Shown here piece by piece: positions 16,424 through 29,636 of a stretch of DNA of 64,000 nucleotides (positions are counted from its first letter, which is position 1; each line of letters opens with the position of its first letter). The stretch covers positions 806,001-870,000 of the forward strand of contig NC_014924.1 of NCBI RefSeq assembly GCF_000185965.1, given 5' to 3'. The translations under genes and the position numbers were made by a program. Origin of the DNA: Pseudoxanthomonas suwonensis 11-1 (GTDB lineage Bacteria > Pseudomonadota > Gammaproteobacteria > Xanthomonadales > Xanthomonadaceae). The notes under the pieces were generated by a model. It had not been told where the DNA came from. It ran no database searches and saw only the letters and a list, made by a program, of their open reading frames with translations.

Positions 16424-16881
16424 TGCCGACGCTTGTCCGCCGGGCCGCACCTGGCGACATGCAGGCGCTGCTGGAACTTGTCGCCGAGCACGCCGCTTTC
16501 GAACAGGCTACGGCACGACCGGATGCCCAGGCCTTGTCGGAAGCCATCTTCGGTGCGCGGCCACGCCTGCTGTGCTGGGTCGCGGCAGGGCAGGATGCGC
16601 CGGCGGGATACATGACCGCGACCTGCGATTTCTCGACCTGGCAGGCGCGTCCGTTCCTGTACATGGATTGCCTGTACCTGCGTGCCACCGCACGCAACCA
16701 CGGCCTCGGTGCGCGGTTGCTGGATGCATTGCGCGAACATGCACGTCTCGCCGACATCACCCGGCTGCAGTGGCAGACACCGGAATGGAACCAGGCCGCG
16801 GCGCGCTTCTATCGCAGGCAGGGCGCGCGGGAACTACGCAAGCGGCGCTTCGTGCTCGAGCTGGAAGAGGGCGAAGGGTAG
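16423..16881 (+). CDS. GNAT family N-acetyltransferase
   Basis: A 152-residue GNAT acetyltransferase. The fold is seen in LVRRAAPGDMQALLELV at the start, the beta-strand FLYMDCLYLRATARNHGLGARLLDAL carrying the acetyl-CoA motif (R/Q-x-x-G-x-G/A like RNHGLG), and WNQAAARFYRRQGAREL near the end. The substrate cannot be inferred. Its ATG overlaps the rhodanese stop, so the two are coupled. A GC-rich hairpin follows the stop. Confidence 0.88.
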   Translation: MPTLVRRAAPGDMQALLELVAEHAAFEQATARPDAQALSEAIFGARPRLLCWVAAGQDAPAGYMTATCDFSTWQARPFLYMDCLYLRATARNHGLGARLLDALREHARLADITRLQWQTPEWNQAAARFYRRQGARELRKRRFVLELEEGEG

Positions 16882-16882
16882 G

Positions 16883-16903
16883 GCCGGGCCGCGCAGGCCC
16901 GGC
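16883..16903. terminator. hairpin between convergent GNAT and ybbP genes
   Basis: The 8-bp stem GCCGGGCC/GGCCCGGC closes a GCGCA loop between two convergent genes. There is no T-tract, so it may be a weak or factor-assisted bidirectional terminator. Confidence 0.4.
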
Positions 16904-16911
16904 TCCACGCC

Positions 16912-19394
16912 TCAGGCCTGGCGCAGGGCAAGCATCGGCGGCGTACGCAGGATCGCGCGCGTGCCCGACCATCCGGCCAGCAGGCTGAGCGCGATGCCGC
17001 CGGCGCCACCGGCCAGCAGGGCAGGCCATGGCGGCGACAGCGCCAGTTCGAACAGCTGGCGCGAGACCAGCACGCCAATTACCGCGGCGGCCGATACCGC
17101 CAGCGTCGCCGCGACCAGGCCCAGCACCCCGAACTCGACCAGCACTGCCCCACGCAGCTGGCCATGGCGCGCGCCCAGGGTGCGCAGCACCGCGCTGTCG
17201 TAGCGGCGCTCGCCGGCGGTGGCCTGCAATGCAGCCAGCAGCACCAGCACGCCGGCGGCGAGGCTGAAGCCCATCACCAGCTGCACCGCCTGGGCCACGC
17301 GCTCGATCACCTCGCGCACGCGCTCCAGCAGCGCCTCGATCTCCAGCACCGACACGTTCGGGAATTCCCGCACCACCGGTGCCAGCGCCGCGGTATTGCC
17401 CGAGGGCAGGTGGAAGCTGGAGATCAGGTTGTACGGCGCGTCGCCCACCGCCCCCGCGTTGAGCAGCACGAAGAAGTTGACCCGGAACGAATCCCAGTCG
17501 GCCTTGCGGATGCTGGTGACGGTGAAGCTGCGCTCCTGCTCGCCCAGCTGCAGGGTCACGCTGTCGCCCAGGCCGACGCCGTAGCGTCGCGCCCAGCCTT
17601 CCTCGATCGAGGCCTCGGCCGCATCGCTGGCTTCACTCCAGAACTCGCCCTGCAGCAGGGTGTTGGCGGGCGGGAAGGTATGGCGCCAGGAGAAGTTCAA
17701 CGGACGGTCGGCGTCGTTGCCATCGTCCTGGCCTTCCACTGCCATGCGCTGCGGCGGCTCGCCGTTGATCGCCACCAGGCGTCCGGTGCCGAACGGCTGC
17801 AGGTCCGGATCGGCCACGCCCATGCCGCGCAGCGCCTGCTCGACAGCCCCGGCCTGGTCGCGCTGCACGTTGAGCAGGAAGTGGTTCGGCGTATCCGGCG
17901 GCAGGCGGTCGCGCCACTGGCCGAGCAGGCCGGGGCCGACCACCGCCAGCAGCAACAGCGCGCACAGCGACAGCGACAGGCCGACCAGCTGCACCACCGC
18001 CAGGCCACGGCGACGCGCGAGCGCGGCCAGCCCCAGCCGCCACGGGCCATGCAGGCGCGCCTGCAGGCGGCCCAGCAGCCACAGCAGGGTGGCGCCCGCG
18101 GCGGCCGCGACCAGGGCGAGTACCGCCAGTCCGCCCAGCACCCAGGCGGCCAGCTGCACGTCTCCGGTGGCGTAGACCGCCAGCGCGGCGGTGGCAGCCA
18201 GCGCCGCGACATAGGCCAGCAGCGAGGTCGCGGGCAGGGTGGCGAAGCTGCGGTTGAGCACGCGCATCGGCGGCACCCCGCGCAGGCGCAGCAGCGGCGG
18301 CAGGCCGAAGCCGAGCAGGATCAGCAGGCCGATCCCGGCCCCGGCCAGCATCGGCGTGGCCTGCGGCAGCGGTAGGCGCGCGGGCACCAGGCTGCCCAGC
18401 GCCTCCACCAGCGCGACCTGGGCCAGCATGCCCAGGCCGATCCCCAGCACGCAGGCCGGGATCGCCAGCAGCACCAGTTGCAGGGCGAGCGAGGCGAGGA
18501 TGTCGCGCTGGCGCGCGCCGAGGCAGCGCAGGATCGCCACGGTGTCCACCCGGCGCAGGGCGAAGCGGTTGGCCGCCAGCGCGGTGGCCACGCTGGCCAG
18601 CAGCACCGCCAGCAGCGCGGCCAGGGCGAGGAAGCGGCCGGCACGGTCGAAGGCATTGCGCAGGCCCTGCTGTGCGTCCTCCACGCCGACCAGGCGCTGT
18701 CCCGGGGCCAGCCGCGGCTGCAGCCATTCGCGCATGGCGTCGATCGCCTGCGGCGGGCCGGCGAACATCATCCGGTAGCCGGCGCGGCTGCCCGGGCCGA
18801 GCAGGCCGGCTGCCTCGACGTCGTCGCGGTGCACCAGCAGCGGCGGCGCCATTTCCATCAGTCCGCCCGAGGCGTCGGGCTCGGACAGCAGCACGCGGGT
18901 GATGCGCACCTGGCTGGAACCCAGCTCGATGCTGTCGCCCACGCTCACCCCCAGTCCGGCAAGCACGCGCGGATCGGCGTAGGCCTCGCCCGGGGGCGGG
19001 CCACCCGCATCGCTGGCCTGCAGCCCGGCGGCATCGCTGGCCACGCGCAGGCGCCCGCGCAACGGATGCGCGCCGTCCACGCCCTTGACCGTGGCCATCT
19101 GGCTGGATTCGCCGTGGAACAGCACGCTGGGGAAGGTCACCAGCCGCGCCATCGCCAGGCCGCGGTTGCGGGCCTCGTCGGCGAATTCGGCCGGCGGCTC
19201 GGCGCGCGCCTGCACGCCAAGGTCGCCGCCGATCACCTCGGCGGCGCTTGAGGTCAGGGCCAGGGTCACGCGGTCGACCAGGGTGCCGACCGCGGTCATC
19301 GCCGCCACGCCCAGCACCAGCGCGGCGAACAGGGTCAGCAGGTCGCCGGCCAGGAACTCGCGGCGCAGCGAGCGCGCCGCCTGGCGCAGCACGT

Positions 19395-19398
<4 letters not shown>
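16912..19398 (-). CDS. ybbP: YbbP-type ABC transporter permease (FtsX/MacB family)
   Basis: An 828-residue permease with an N-terminal helix, a large periplasmic domain (about residues 45-255), a central four-helix FtsX-type block (about 255-470), a second periplasmic domain (about 490-680) and a C-terminal FtsX block (about 690-828). This two-fold FtsX layout and length match YbbP. With YbbA it forms a type VII (mechanotransmission) ABC system; the substrate is not established, and the tesA neighbourhood suggests lipid or ester handling. It overlaps ybbA by ATGA. The same ybbP-ybbA/tesA divergent layout occurs in E. coli. Confidence 0.92.
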
Positions 19399-20121
<723 letters not shown>

Positions 20122-20150
<29 letters not shown>

Positions 20151-20772
20151 GGGCCGGCTGCTGGCCCTGCTGGCGCTGGTGCTGCTGTCAGGTTCGCTGC
20201 TGGCGGCGCCCCCGGCCCGTGCCAAAGGTCCGGTGCTGGTACTCGGCGACAGCCTGAGCGCGGAACACAACATACCCAGAGGCTCCGGCTGGGTCAGCCT
20301 GCTGGAGCGGAAACTCCGTTCCGAGCCCCCGCTGTCCCGTGGCGTGGTCAATGCCAGCATCAGTGGCGAGACCAGTGCCGGCGCCCTTACCCGGCTGCCG
20401 GCGCTGCTGGAGAAGCACAAGCCGTCGGTGCTGGTGATCGAGCTGGGCGGCAATGACGCCCTGCGCGGGCTTGCCCCGGCCCAGCTCGAGGCCAACCTGC
20501 GGCGCATGGTCGAGCGGGGCAGGGCCTCGGGTGCCCGGGTGCTGCTGCTGGGCATCGACGTGCCGCCCAACTACGGCCCGGCGTACCGCGAGCGCCTGCG
20601 CCGCACCTACGCCAGCCTGGCCGAGGGCAAGGACGTGGCCCTGGTGCCATTCTTCCTCGAGGGCGTGGCCCTGGAGCCGGGCCTGATGCAGGGCGACGGC
20701 CTCCATCCCACCGCGGCCGCCCAGCCGCGCCTGCTGGACAACGTCTGGCCAGCCCTGCGCCCCCTGCTCTGA
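20122..20772 (+). CDS. tesA: GDSL esterase/thioesterase TesA
   Basis: A 216-residue periplasmic SGNH hydrolase (thioesterase I/arylesterase/lysophospholipase L1). A signal peptide ends near APPARAKG. Block I is VLVLGDSLSAEHNI with the catalytic Ser, block III is IELGGNDALRG, and block V is GDGLHPTAAAQ with catalytic Asp and His. GGGAGG lies 7 bp before the ATG at 20122, which also gives the signal peptide a basic n-region; the ATG at 20149 is less likely. The gene is divergent from ybbAP as in E. coli. Confidence 0.94.
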
Positions 20773-20864
20773 CGGGGGAAGCAGCCAACGGCCTTCACGC
20801 CAGATCCACCGGGGGTCCGGCATGTTTCACAAAGCTGAAAACCCACTCTACGGAGCGTCAGGAA

Positions 20865-21581
20865 ATGCGTCAGGGCAAAGAAACCTCAGGGCTGGTGCTG
20901 GTCGTCGAAGACAACCGCAACATTTCCGAGATGATCGGTGAGTACCTCGAAAGCCGCGGTTTCGAGGTCGACTACGCGGCCGACGGCCTGGATGGCTACC
21001 GGCTGGCCGCCGAGAACAGTTACGACGCCGTGGTGCTGGACCTGATGCTGCCGCGCCTGGACGGCATCGAGGTCTGCCGCCGCCTGCGCAGCGATGCGCG
21101 CAAGTCCACCCCGGTCCTGATGCTGACCGCCCGCGACACGCTGGACGACAAGCTCACCGGCCTGGGCCATGGCGCCGACGACTACCTCACCAAGCCGTTC
21201 GCGATCCAGGAGCTGGAGGCGCGCCTGCGTGCCCTGATCCGCCGCGAGCGCCGCCAGGTGGGCTCGGAGGTGCTTACCGTCGCCGACCTGGTCCTGGACC
21301 CGGTCAGCATGCGCGTCACCCGCGGCGGCACCGAACTCCAGCTCTCGCCGATCGGCCTGAAGCTGCTGACCATCCTGATGCGCGAGTCGCCCCGGGTCGT
21401 CAGCCGCCAGGAGATCGAACGCGAGATCTGGGGCAACAGCCTCCCCGATTCGGACACCCTGCGCAGCCACCTGTACAACCTGCGCAAGGTGATCGACAAG
21501 CCGTTCGACCGCCCGCTGCTGCACACCGTGCAGAGCGCCGGCTACCGCGTGGCCGACATCGCGCAGCCGGTCACGGCCTGA
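20865..21581 (+). CDS. OmpR-family response regulator
   Basis: A 238-residue DNA-binding response regulator. The receiver domain (about residues 9-125) has the acidic pair in VVEDN, the phospho-acceptor Asp in VVLDLMLPRLDG, Thr in LMLTARD and Lys in YLTKPF. The C-terminal winged-helix domain ends with LRSHLYNLRKVIDKP and VQSAGYRVA, typical of OmpR/PhoB. An AGGAA ribosome site precedes the ATG. It pairs with the histidine kinase just downstream; the two lie next to macAB, which they may control. Confidence 0.95.
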   Translation: MRQGKETSGLVLVVEDNRNISEMIGEYLESRGFEVDYAADGLDGYRLAAENSYDAVVLDLMLPRLDGIEVCRRLRSDARKSTPVLMLTARDTLDDKLTGLGHGADDYLTKPFAIQELEARLRALIRRERRQVGSEVLTVADLVLDPVSMRVTRGGTELQLSPIGLKLLTILMRESPRVVSRQEIEREIWGNSLPDSDTLRSHLYNLRKVIDKPFDRPLLHTVQSAGYRVADIAQPVTA

Positions 21582-21734
21582 CGTCCGGCCAAGGGGAAAC
21601 AGGGGGATGGAACGCACGACGGCGGCCGGTTGTCCGGCCGCGCCGGCCTGTAGGGGCGGCGCGTCGCTTTACATGATCACGGAACAGCGATGCGCGCGTA
21701 CCTACACTCGCGCCGTCCTGTGTTGAATACCCCC

Positions 21735-23072
21735 ATGCCCCACGGTCTTTCCCGCAAGATCCGCATCGCCTTCATCCTGCAGGTGGTGATGGCGAGCCTG
21801 GCGATCGTGATCGCCTTCTTCGTCGTCGGCACGCTGTTCAAGTACAGCTTCGTCCGCAGCTCGCTGCAGGAGGAGGCCCGTCACTACTGGGAGCTGCGCG
21901 AGGCGGCGCCGGCGTATCCGCCGCCCAGCACCTACGCCCTGCGCGCCTACCTGGTGAAGCCGGGCGAGTCGTCGCAGGAGCTGCCCGCGCACCTGCGCAA
22001 GCTGGATCCCGGGTTCCACGAACTCAAGCGCCAGGGCCAGATGGTCTGGGTCGAGCGCAACCCGGGGGGCACGCTGTACATGGTGTTCCTGCGCGAGCAG
22101 GCCAACCGCCTGGCGTGGTGGTTCGCCGTGCTGCCGGCGATGTTCGCCCTGTTCGCGATCTACGGCGCCACCTGGCTGACCTACAAGTCCTCCAAGCGCC
22201 TGGTCTCGCCACTGGCGTGGCTGGCGCGGCAGGTCTCGCGCTGGGACCCGCGCAAGCCGGACATCGCCGCATTGGCGCCCGAGCGCCTGCCGACGGAGAT
22301 GCAGGGCGAGGCCCGGCAGCTGGCCGGGGCGCTGCACGCCCTCGGCGAGCGGGTCGAGGCCCAGCTCACCCGCGAGCGCAACTTCACCCGCGACGCCAGC
22401 CACGAGCTGCGCACGCCGCTGACCGTGATCCGCGTCGCCAGCGACATGGCCCTGGCCGACGAGTCGCTGGAGCCCCGCCTGGCCCGCAGCCTGCGCCGGA
22501 TCCAGCGCGCCGGCCGCGACATGGAAGCGGTGGTCGACGCCTTCCTGATCCTGGCCCGCGAGCCGGACGTGGTCCCGCAGAGCGAGTGGTTCGACGTCTG
22601 CGACGTGGTCCACGAGGAGGCAGTCAAGGCCCGCATGCTGCTGGGCGACAAGCCGGTGGAGCTGCAGGTCACCTGCGACGGCGCCCCCCGCATCTATGCC
22701 CCGCCGCGGGTGCTGCATGTGATCCTCGGCAACCTGCTGCGCAATGCCTGCAGCTACACCGACCGCGGCGTGGTCGAGGTCACCGTGGCTGATGGCGTGG
22801 TCCAGGTGCGCGATACCGGCATCGGCATGTCGGTCGAGGCCCTGGAGCGGGCCTTCGAGCCGTTCTACCGCGCCCGCCCGGAGGCGCCGATGGGCACCGG
22901 CCTGGGCCTGTCGATCGTGCGCCGGCTGTGCGAGCGCTTCGGCTGGGAGATCGAGCTGGAGAGCACGCTGGACAGCGGTACGACCGCCCGGATCCTGTTC
23001 ACCACCGGCGATCCGCGGCAGGCGGGCATCATCGGCTTCCCGGAAGACGAACCGACCCGGCCACGGGGCTGA
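21735..23072 (+). CDS. sensor histidine kinase
   Basis: A membrane sensor kinase of about 445 residues. Two membrane helices (about residues 12-36 and 125-150) flank a short periplasmic sensor domain. The HisKA motif RDASHELRTPLTV carries the phospho-His; the ATPase domain has an intact N-box NLLRNACSYT, the D-box VRDTGIGMS and G2 box GTGLGLSIV. It partners with the OmpR-type regulator 153 bp upstream. The start is uncertain: ATG 21690 with a weak GGAAC site, or ATG 21735, where the conserved MPHGLSRKIR begins. Confidence 0.93.
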   Translation: MPHGLSRKIRIAFILQVVMASLAIVIAFFVVGTLFKYSFVRSSLQEEARHYWELREAAPAYPPPSTYALRAYLVKPGESSQELPAHLRKLDPGFHELKRQGQMVWVERNPGGTLYMVFLREQANRLAWWFAVLPAMFALFAIYGATWLTYKSSKRLVSPLAWLARQVSRWDPRKPDIAALAPERLPTEMQGEARQLAGALHALGERVEAQLTRERNFTRDASHELRTPLTVIRVASDMALADESLEPRLARSLRRIQRAGRDMEAVVDAFLILAREPDVVPQSEWFDVCDVVHEEAVKARMLLGDKPVELQVTCDGAPRIYAPPRVLHVILGNLLRNACSYTDRGVVEVTVADGVVQVRDTGIGMSVEALERAFEPFYRARPEAPMGTGLGLSIVRRLCERFGWEIELESTLDSGTTARILFTTGDPRQAGIIGFPEDEPTRPRG

Positions 23073-23147
23073 AGATTCCGGGGCGGCGTCAGTCAACCTT
23101 CGCGCCGCTCGTGCGTTAATCAGGACAGGTTTCCCAATCCTGCGCAC

Positions 23148-24674
23148 ATGAGCCGAGCCCCGCGTCCGAATTCCCGCCGTCCCCGCTGGCTGCCCTTTGC
23201 CGGTGGAGCAATCGTCCTGGCCCTCCTCGGGGGCGCCGCCTGGTACTGGGGAGGCGCGGGCAGCCGCGACACCGACGGCGCCTGGCGCACCGCGCCGGTC
23301 GAGCGCGGCAACATCCGCGTGGCCATCTCCTCCACCGGCACCCTCAGCGCGACCTCGACCGTGACCGTCGGCAGCCAGATCTCCGGCCAGGTGCTGGAGG
23401 TGCTGGTCGACTTCAACGACCGGGTGACCGAGGGCCAGGTCCTGGCCCGGATCGATCCCAAGAGCTATGAGGCACAGATCGAGCAGGGCAATGCCCAGAT
23501 CGCCAGCGCCCAGGCCAGCCTGCGCAATGCCCAGGCCGCGCTCGCCAATGCCGAGGCCGACTACCAGCGCAAGGCCGCCCTGGTGGACCGCCAGCTGATC
23601 GCGCGCGCCGACGTCGACCAGGCCAGGGCCGCGCTCGACCAGGCCCGCGCCCAGGTCACCTCGGCCCAGGCCCAGATCCGCCAGCAGGCGGCATCGACCG
23701 AGACCACCCGGGTCAACCTCGACCGCACCGTGATCCGCTCGCCGGTCAACGGCGTGGTCCTGACCCGCAGCATCGAGCCCGGCCAGACCGTGGCCGCCAG
23801 CCTGCAGGCGCCGGAGCTGTTCACCATCGCCGAGGACCTGGCGCAGATGAAGATCGAGCTGTCCGTGGACGAGGCCGACATCGGCCAGGTCAAGCCGGGC
23901 CAGCGCGTGTCCTTCACCGTCGACGCCTTCCCCGACCGCCAGTTCCGCGGGCAGGTGCAGCAGGTGCGCCTGGCGGCGACCACCACCAACAACGTGGTGA
24001 CCTACCCGGTCGTGGTGAGCGTGGACAACAGCGACGGCACCCTGCTGCCGGGCCTGACCGTCAACGCCGAGATCGAGGTCAGCCGCCGCGACGACGTGCT
24101 GAAGGTGTCCAACGCGGCCCTGCGCTACAAGCCGGCCAACCAGCCTGCCGCCGCTGGCGCCGGACAGGGCGGCCCGCGTGGCGCCGGCATGCTCGACGAC
24201 CTGGCACGGCTGGTCGCTGGCATGGACCTGGCCCCGGCACAGAAGTCCGCGTTCGAGACCGACCTGGCCGCTGCCCGCCAGCGCCAGGAGGAGATGCGCA
24301 AGGCGATGGAGGCCTCGCGCCAGGCCACCCCGCAACAGCGCCCCGGCGCCGGCGGTCCGCCGATGATGATGGGTGGTGGCGGCCAGGGCGGCGGCAACGC
24401 CGCCGGGCAGATGCGCCAGCGCATGCTCGAGCGTTACCAGCAGGATTTCGCCGGTTTCTTCGCCACCCTGGACGACAACCGGCGCCAGGCGGTCGAGCGG
24501 GAGCTGGCCAACCTCGCCGGCGCGCGCCGGGTGACCGTGTACCGCCTGGAGGGCGGCAATCCGGTTCCGGTGCAGGTGCGGGTGGGCGTGACCGACGGCA
24601 GCACGACCGAGGTCGCCGGCAACCTCAAGGAAGGCGACCTGCTGGTGACCGGCGAACGGGCGGCCGCGCGATGA
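23148..24674 (+). CDS. macA: MacA-like membrane-fusion (HlyD family) protein
   Basis: A 508-residue periplasmic adaptor. One N-terminal helix (about residues 14-34) is followed by the biotinyl-lipoyl-like half RGNIRVAISSTGTLSA, an alpha-hairpin (about 105-200, Ala/Gln-rich coiled coil), the second lipoyl half VRSPVNGVVL-like, and a beta-barrel domain. MacA links MacB to an outer-membrane channel to export macrolides, peptides or lipopolysaccharide-like molecules. The region around residues 330-440 is a long Gly/Met/Gln-rich insertion not found in E. coli MacA (about 370 residues). It overlaps the ATPase gene by ATGA. Confidence 0.92.
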   Translation: MSRAPRPNSRRPRWLPFAGGAIVLALLGGAAWYWGGAGSRDTDGAWRTAPVERGNIRVAISSTGTLSATSTVTVGSQISGQVLEVLVDFNDRVTEGQVLARIDPKSYEAQIEQGNAQIASAQASLRNAQAALANAEADYQRKAALVDRQLIARADVDQARAALDQARAQVTSAQAQIRQQAASTETTRVNLDRTVIRSPVNGVVLTRSIEPGQTVAASLQAPELFTIAEDLAQMKIELSVDEADIGQVKPGQRVSFTVDAFPDRQFRGQVQQVRLAATTTNNVVTYPVVVSVDNSDGTLLPGLTVNAEIEVSRRDDVLKVSNAALRYKPANQPAAAGAGQGGPRGAGMLDDLARLVAGMDLAPAQKSAFETDLAAARQRQEEMRKAMEASRQATPQQRPGAGGPPMMMGGGGQGGGNAAGQMRQRMLERYQQDFAGFFATLDDNRRQAVERELANLAGARRVTVYRLEGGNPVPVQVRVGVTDGSTTEVAGNLKEGDLLVTGERAAAR

Positions 24675-25408
24675 GTGGCGCGACCGCGACGACGGTGGCC
24701 GCTGCGGCGGCCATCCCGGTCATCGAGACCCATGGCCTGGGCAAGATCTACTCGCCGGGCACCGAGGCCGAGGTGGCGGCCCTGCGCGAGGTCGACCTGG
24801 TGGTCATGCCGGGCGAGTTCATCGCGATCATGGGCCCGTCCGGCTCGGGTAAGTCGACCCTGATGAACCTGATCGGCTGCCTGGATACGCCCAGCGCCGG
24901 GCGCTACCTGTGCGACGGGGTGGACGTGTCCACCCTCGACGCCGAGGAGCTGGCCACCCTGCGCCGGGAGAAGATCGGCTTCGTGTTCCAGGGTTTCCAC
25001 CTGTTGCCGCGGATGAGCGCGCTGGACAACGTGGCCATGCCGCTGGGCTATGCGCGGGTGCCGCCGGCCGAGCGCCGCGAACGCGCGCGCGCTGCGCTGG
25101 AGGCGGTCGGCCTCGGCGCGCGCGTGGACCATCGTCCCAACGAACTTTCCGGCGGCCAGCAGCAGCGCGTCGCCATCGCCCGTGCGCTGATCAACAACCC
25201 GCCGGTGCTGCTGGCGGACGAACCGACCGGTGCACTGGACAGCCGCACCGGCGAGGAGATCCTGGCCCTGTTCAAGCGCCTGCGCGACGAAGGCCACACC
25301 GTGGTCCTGATCACCCATGACGCCCATGTGGCCCGGCACGCCGACCGCATCTGCGTGATGCGCGACGGCCAGCTGCACGAGGCCACGCACGAGGAGGTGG
25401 CCGGATGA
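24671..25408 (+). CDS. macB: MacB-type ABC ATPase
   Basis: A 245-residue ATPase with Walker [11 protein letters not shown]-loop [10 protein letters not shown], signature LSGGQQQR, Walker [13 protein letters not shown] and the switch His in LITHD. In E. coli MacB the ATPase and permease are fused; here they are two genes overlapping by ATGA, the split arrangement common in xanthomonads. It drives the MacA-coupled efflux complex. Confidence 0.94.
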   Translation: MSGATATTVAAAAAIPVIETHGLGKIYSPGTEAEVAALREVDLVVMPGEFIAIMGPSGSGKSTLMNLIGCLDTPSAGRYLCDGVDVSTLDAEELATLRREKIGFVFQGFHLLPRMSALDNVAMPLGYARVPPAERRERARAALEAVGLGARVDHRPNELSGGQQQRVAIARALINNPPVLLADEPTGALDSRTGEEILALFKRLRDEGHTVVLITHDAHVARHADRICVMRDGQLHEATHEEVAG

Positions 25409-26634
25409 CCTTCCTGGACATCCTGCGCACGGCGATCTTCGCCCTGCGCGGCAACTGGATGCGCAGCGCGCTGACCTCGCTGGGCGTGATCATCGGCATC
25501 GCCGCGGTGATCGTGATGGTGTCGGTGGGGCAGGGCACCCAGGCGGAGATCGAGCGCCAGCTCGCCGGCCTGGGTGCGCAGAAGCTCGACATCGGCCCGC
25601 AGGTCCAGCGCAGCATGGGCGGCGTGCGCATGAGCGCCAGCAGCTTCTACACCCTCACCGAGGGGGACGCCGAGGCGATCCGCGAGGAGATCCCCGAGGT
25701 CGAGCTGGTGTCCGCCTCGCTGCGCGGCAGCAGCCAGATCGTCTTCGCCGAGAACAACTGGTCCACCAGCTGGCAGGGCATCCAGCAGGACTTCCTCGAG
25801 ATCAACGGCTGGCGGATCGCCAGCGGCTCGGGCTTCGAACCGCAGCATGCCTCCGACAAGGTGGTGATCCTCGGCGAGACGGTGCGCCGCGAGCTGTTCG
25901 GTGCCGACACCGGTATCGGCGAGACCGTGCGGATCGGCCGCACCAACTTCACCGTGCTCGGCACCCTGCAGCCCAAGGGCATGAGCGGCTTCGGCCGCGA
26001 CCAGGACGACGTGGTGATGGTGCCGCTCGATACCGCGCGTCGCCGCCTGATGGGTGCGATGGGCCTGCCGCCGGGTGCGGTAATGGACATCTCGCTGACC
26101 GTCGCCCATCCGGACGACCTGGCCTACGTGCAGGGCGAGGTGGAGTCGCTGCTGCGCCAGCGCCACCGCATCGATCCGGGTGCGGCCGACGACTTCCAGG
26201 TGCGCAACGTGTCGCAGCTGGTGGCCACGCGCAACGAGACCACGCGGCAGATGTCCTGGCTTCTTGGCGCGGTGGCGACGATCTCGTTGATCGTCGGCGG
26301 CATCGGCATCATGAACATCATGCTGGTGTCGGTCACCGAGCGGATCAAGGAGATCGGCCTGCGCCTGGCCGTGGGTGCCGGCCCCTCCGACGTGCGCCGG
26401 CAGTTCCTGGCCGAGGCCATGCTGCTGTCGCTGGGCGGCGGCCTGCTCGGCATCCTGTTCGGCATCGCCGGCGCGCTGCTGGTCGGGCACTTCAACACCG
26501 ACCTGCCGATCCAGCTCAACGGCCAGGTGATCACCCTGGCCGCGGCGTTCTCGGTGGCCACCGGCCTGTTCTTCGGCTACTACCCGGCGCGCAAGGCTTC
26601 GCAGCTGGACCCAATCGAGGCGCTGCGCCAGTAG
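25405..26634 (+). CDS. MacB-type ABC permease
   Basis: A 409-residue permease with four membrane helices: one near residues 18-42, then a large periplasmic MacB_PCD domain (about 45-250), and three helices in the C-terminal FtsX block (about 285-405). Family landmarks are [20 protein letters not shown] and [21 protein letters not shown]. It completes the macAB efflux operon; an outer-membrane TolC-like partner is not encoded here. A terminator follows the stop. Confidence 0.94.
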   Translation: MTFLDILRTAIFALRGNWMRSALTSLGVIIGIAAVIVMVSVGQGTQAEIERQLAGLGAQKLDIGPQVQRSMGGVRMSASSFYTLTEGDAEAIREEIPEVELVSASLRGSSQIVFAENNWSTSWQGIQQDFLEINGWRIASGSGFEPQHASDKVVILGETVRRELFGADTGIGETVRIGRTNFTVLGTLQPKGMSGFGRDQDDVVMVPLDTARRRLMGAMGLPPGAVMDISLTVAHPDDLAYVQGEVESLLRQRHRIDPGAADDFQVRNVSQLVATRNETTRQMSWLLGAVATISLIVGGIGIMNIMLVSVTERIKEIGLRLAVGAGPSDVRRQFLAEAMLLSLGGGLLGILFGIAGALLVGHFNTDLPIQLNGQVITLAAAFSVATGLFFGYYPARKASQLDPIEALRQ

Positions 26635-26685
26635 CACAACCATTCGCACCGGTTTGGTGCTGCTATGGCAACGTGGACTGAACGG

Positions 26686-26725
26686 ACAGCCGACCTGCGC
26701 GAATCGCCGGGTCGGCTGTTCTTTT
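26686..26725 (+). terminator. rho-independent terminator of the macAB operon
   Basis: ACAGCCGACC (26686-26695) pairs perfectly with GGTCGGCTGT (26710-26719); TCTTTTT follows. It lies 52 bp after the permease stop. Confidence 0.88.
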
Positions 26726-26981
26726 TGCGCGTCCTTGCTGGCTTAACGGGCCTTGGAACTCGCGCGCGATCAGTTTTGGGGGTAACTGAATACGCGGTTT
26801 CGATTATGAATACGCCCCCAGGCCAAAACGTTGCAGATGATCCAGTTACACATGCTTGCGACCAAATTAATCAATTGCTAACTTCTGGCGCAGCCGTGGG
26901 GGCATGGTCCCCGCGGCATTGCTTCTTGGCCGGCTCCCCATTGCCGGGTACCAAGCCCCTTTTAAAGCTGGAGAGAGAATA
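26726..26981 (+). other. AT-richer leader region of the TonB receptor
   Basis: Between the macAB terminator and the receptor start the base composition is clearly more AT-rich than the surroundings. It contains a plausible sigma70 promoter (26856-26884) and a GGAGAGAGA ribosome site. No gene is visible. The length leaves room for activator sites, but none was recognised. Confidence 0.5.
26856..26884 (+). promoter_or_regulatory. putative sigma70 promoter of the TonB receptor gene
   Basis: TTGCGA (26856-26861) and TAACTT (26879-26884) are separated by 17 bp and lie about 98 bp before the ATG, within the AT-rich stretch. Confidence 0.45.
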
Positions 26982-29519
<2,538 letters not shown>

Positions 29520-29545
29520 TCGCGGTGTAGGTTGATGCGGTAACT

Positions 29546-29577
29546 GGAGGGCCCCGGAAACGGGGCCTTCCTTTTTT
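29546..29577 (+). terminator. rho-independent terminator of the TonB receptor gene
   Basis: GGAGGGCCCCG pairs with CGGGGCCTTCC around a GAAA loop (one G-T wobble), and the stem runs into CTTTTTT. It begins 26 bp after the stop. Confidence 0.92.
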
Positions 29578-29636
29578 GCGTGGCCGGCACGCCGTCGCGG
29601 CTTGGCAGGGGCGCGGCGAGCCCGCATGCTTCGGCC

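Noticed and set aside
23073-23147. A leaderless promoter for macA (CAATCC 7 nt before the ATG)
   Set aside because: The hexamer match is poor and the gene is probably also read from the upstream two-component system, so it was not listed.
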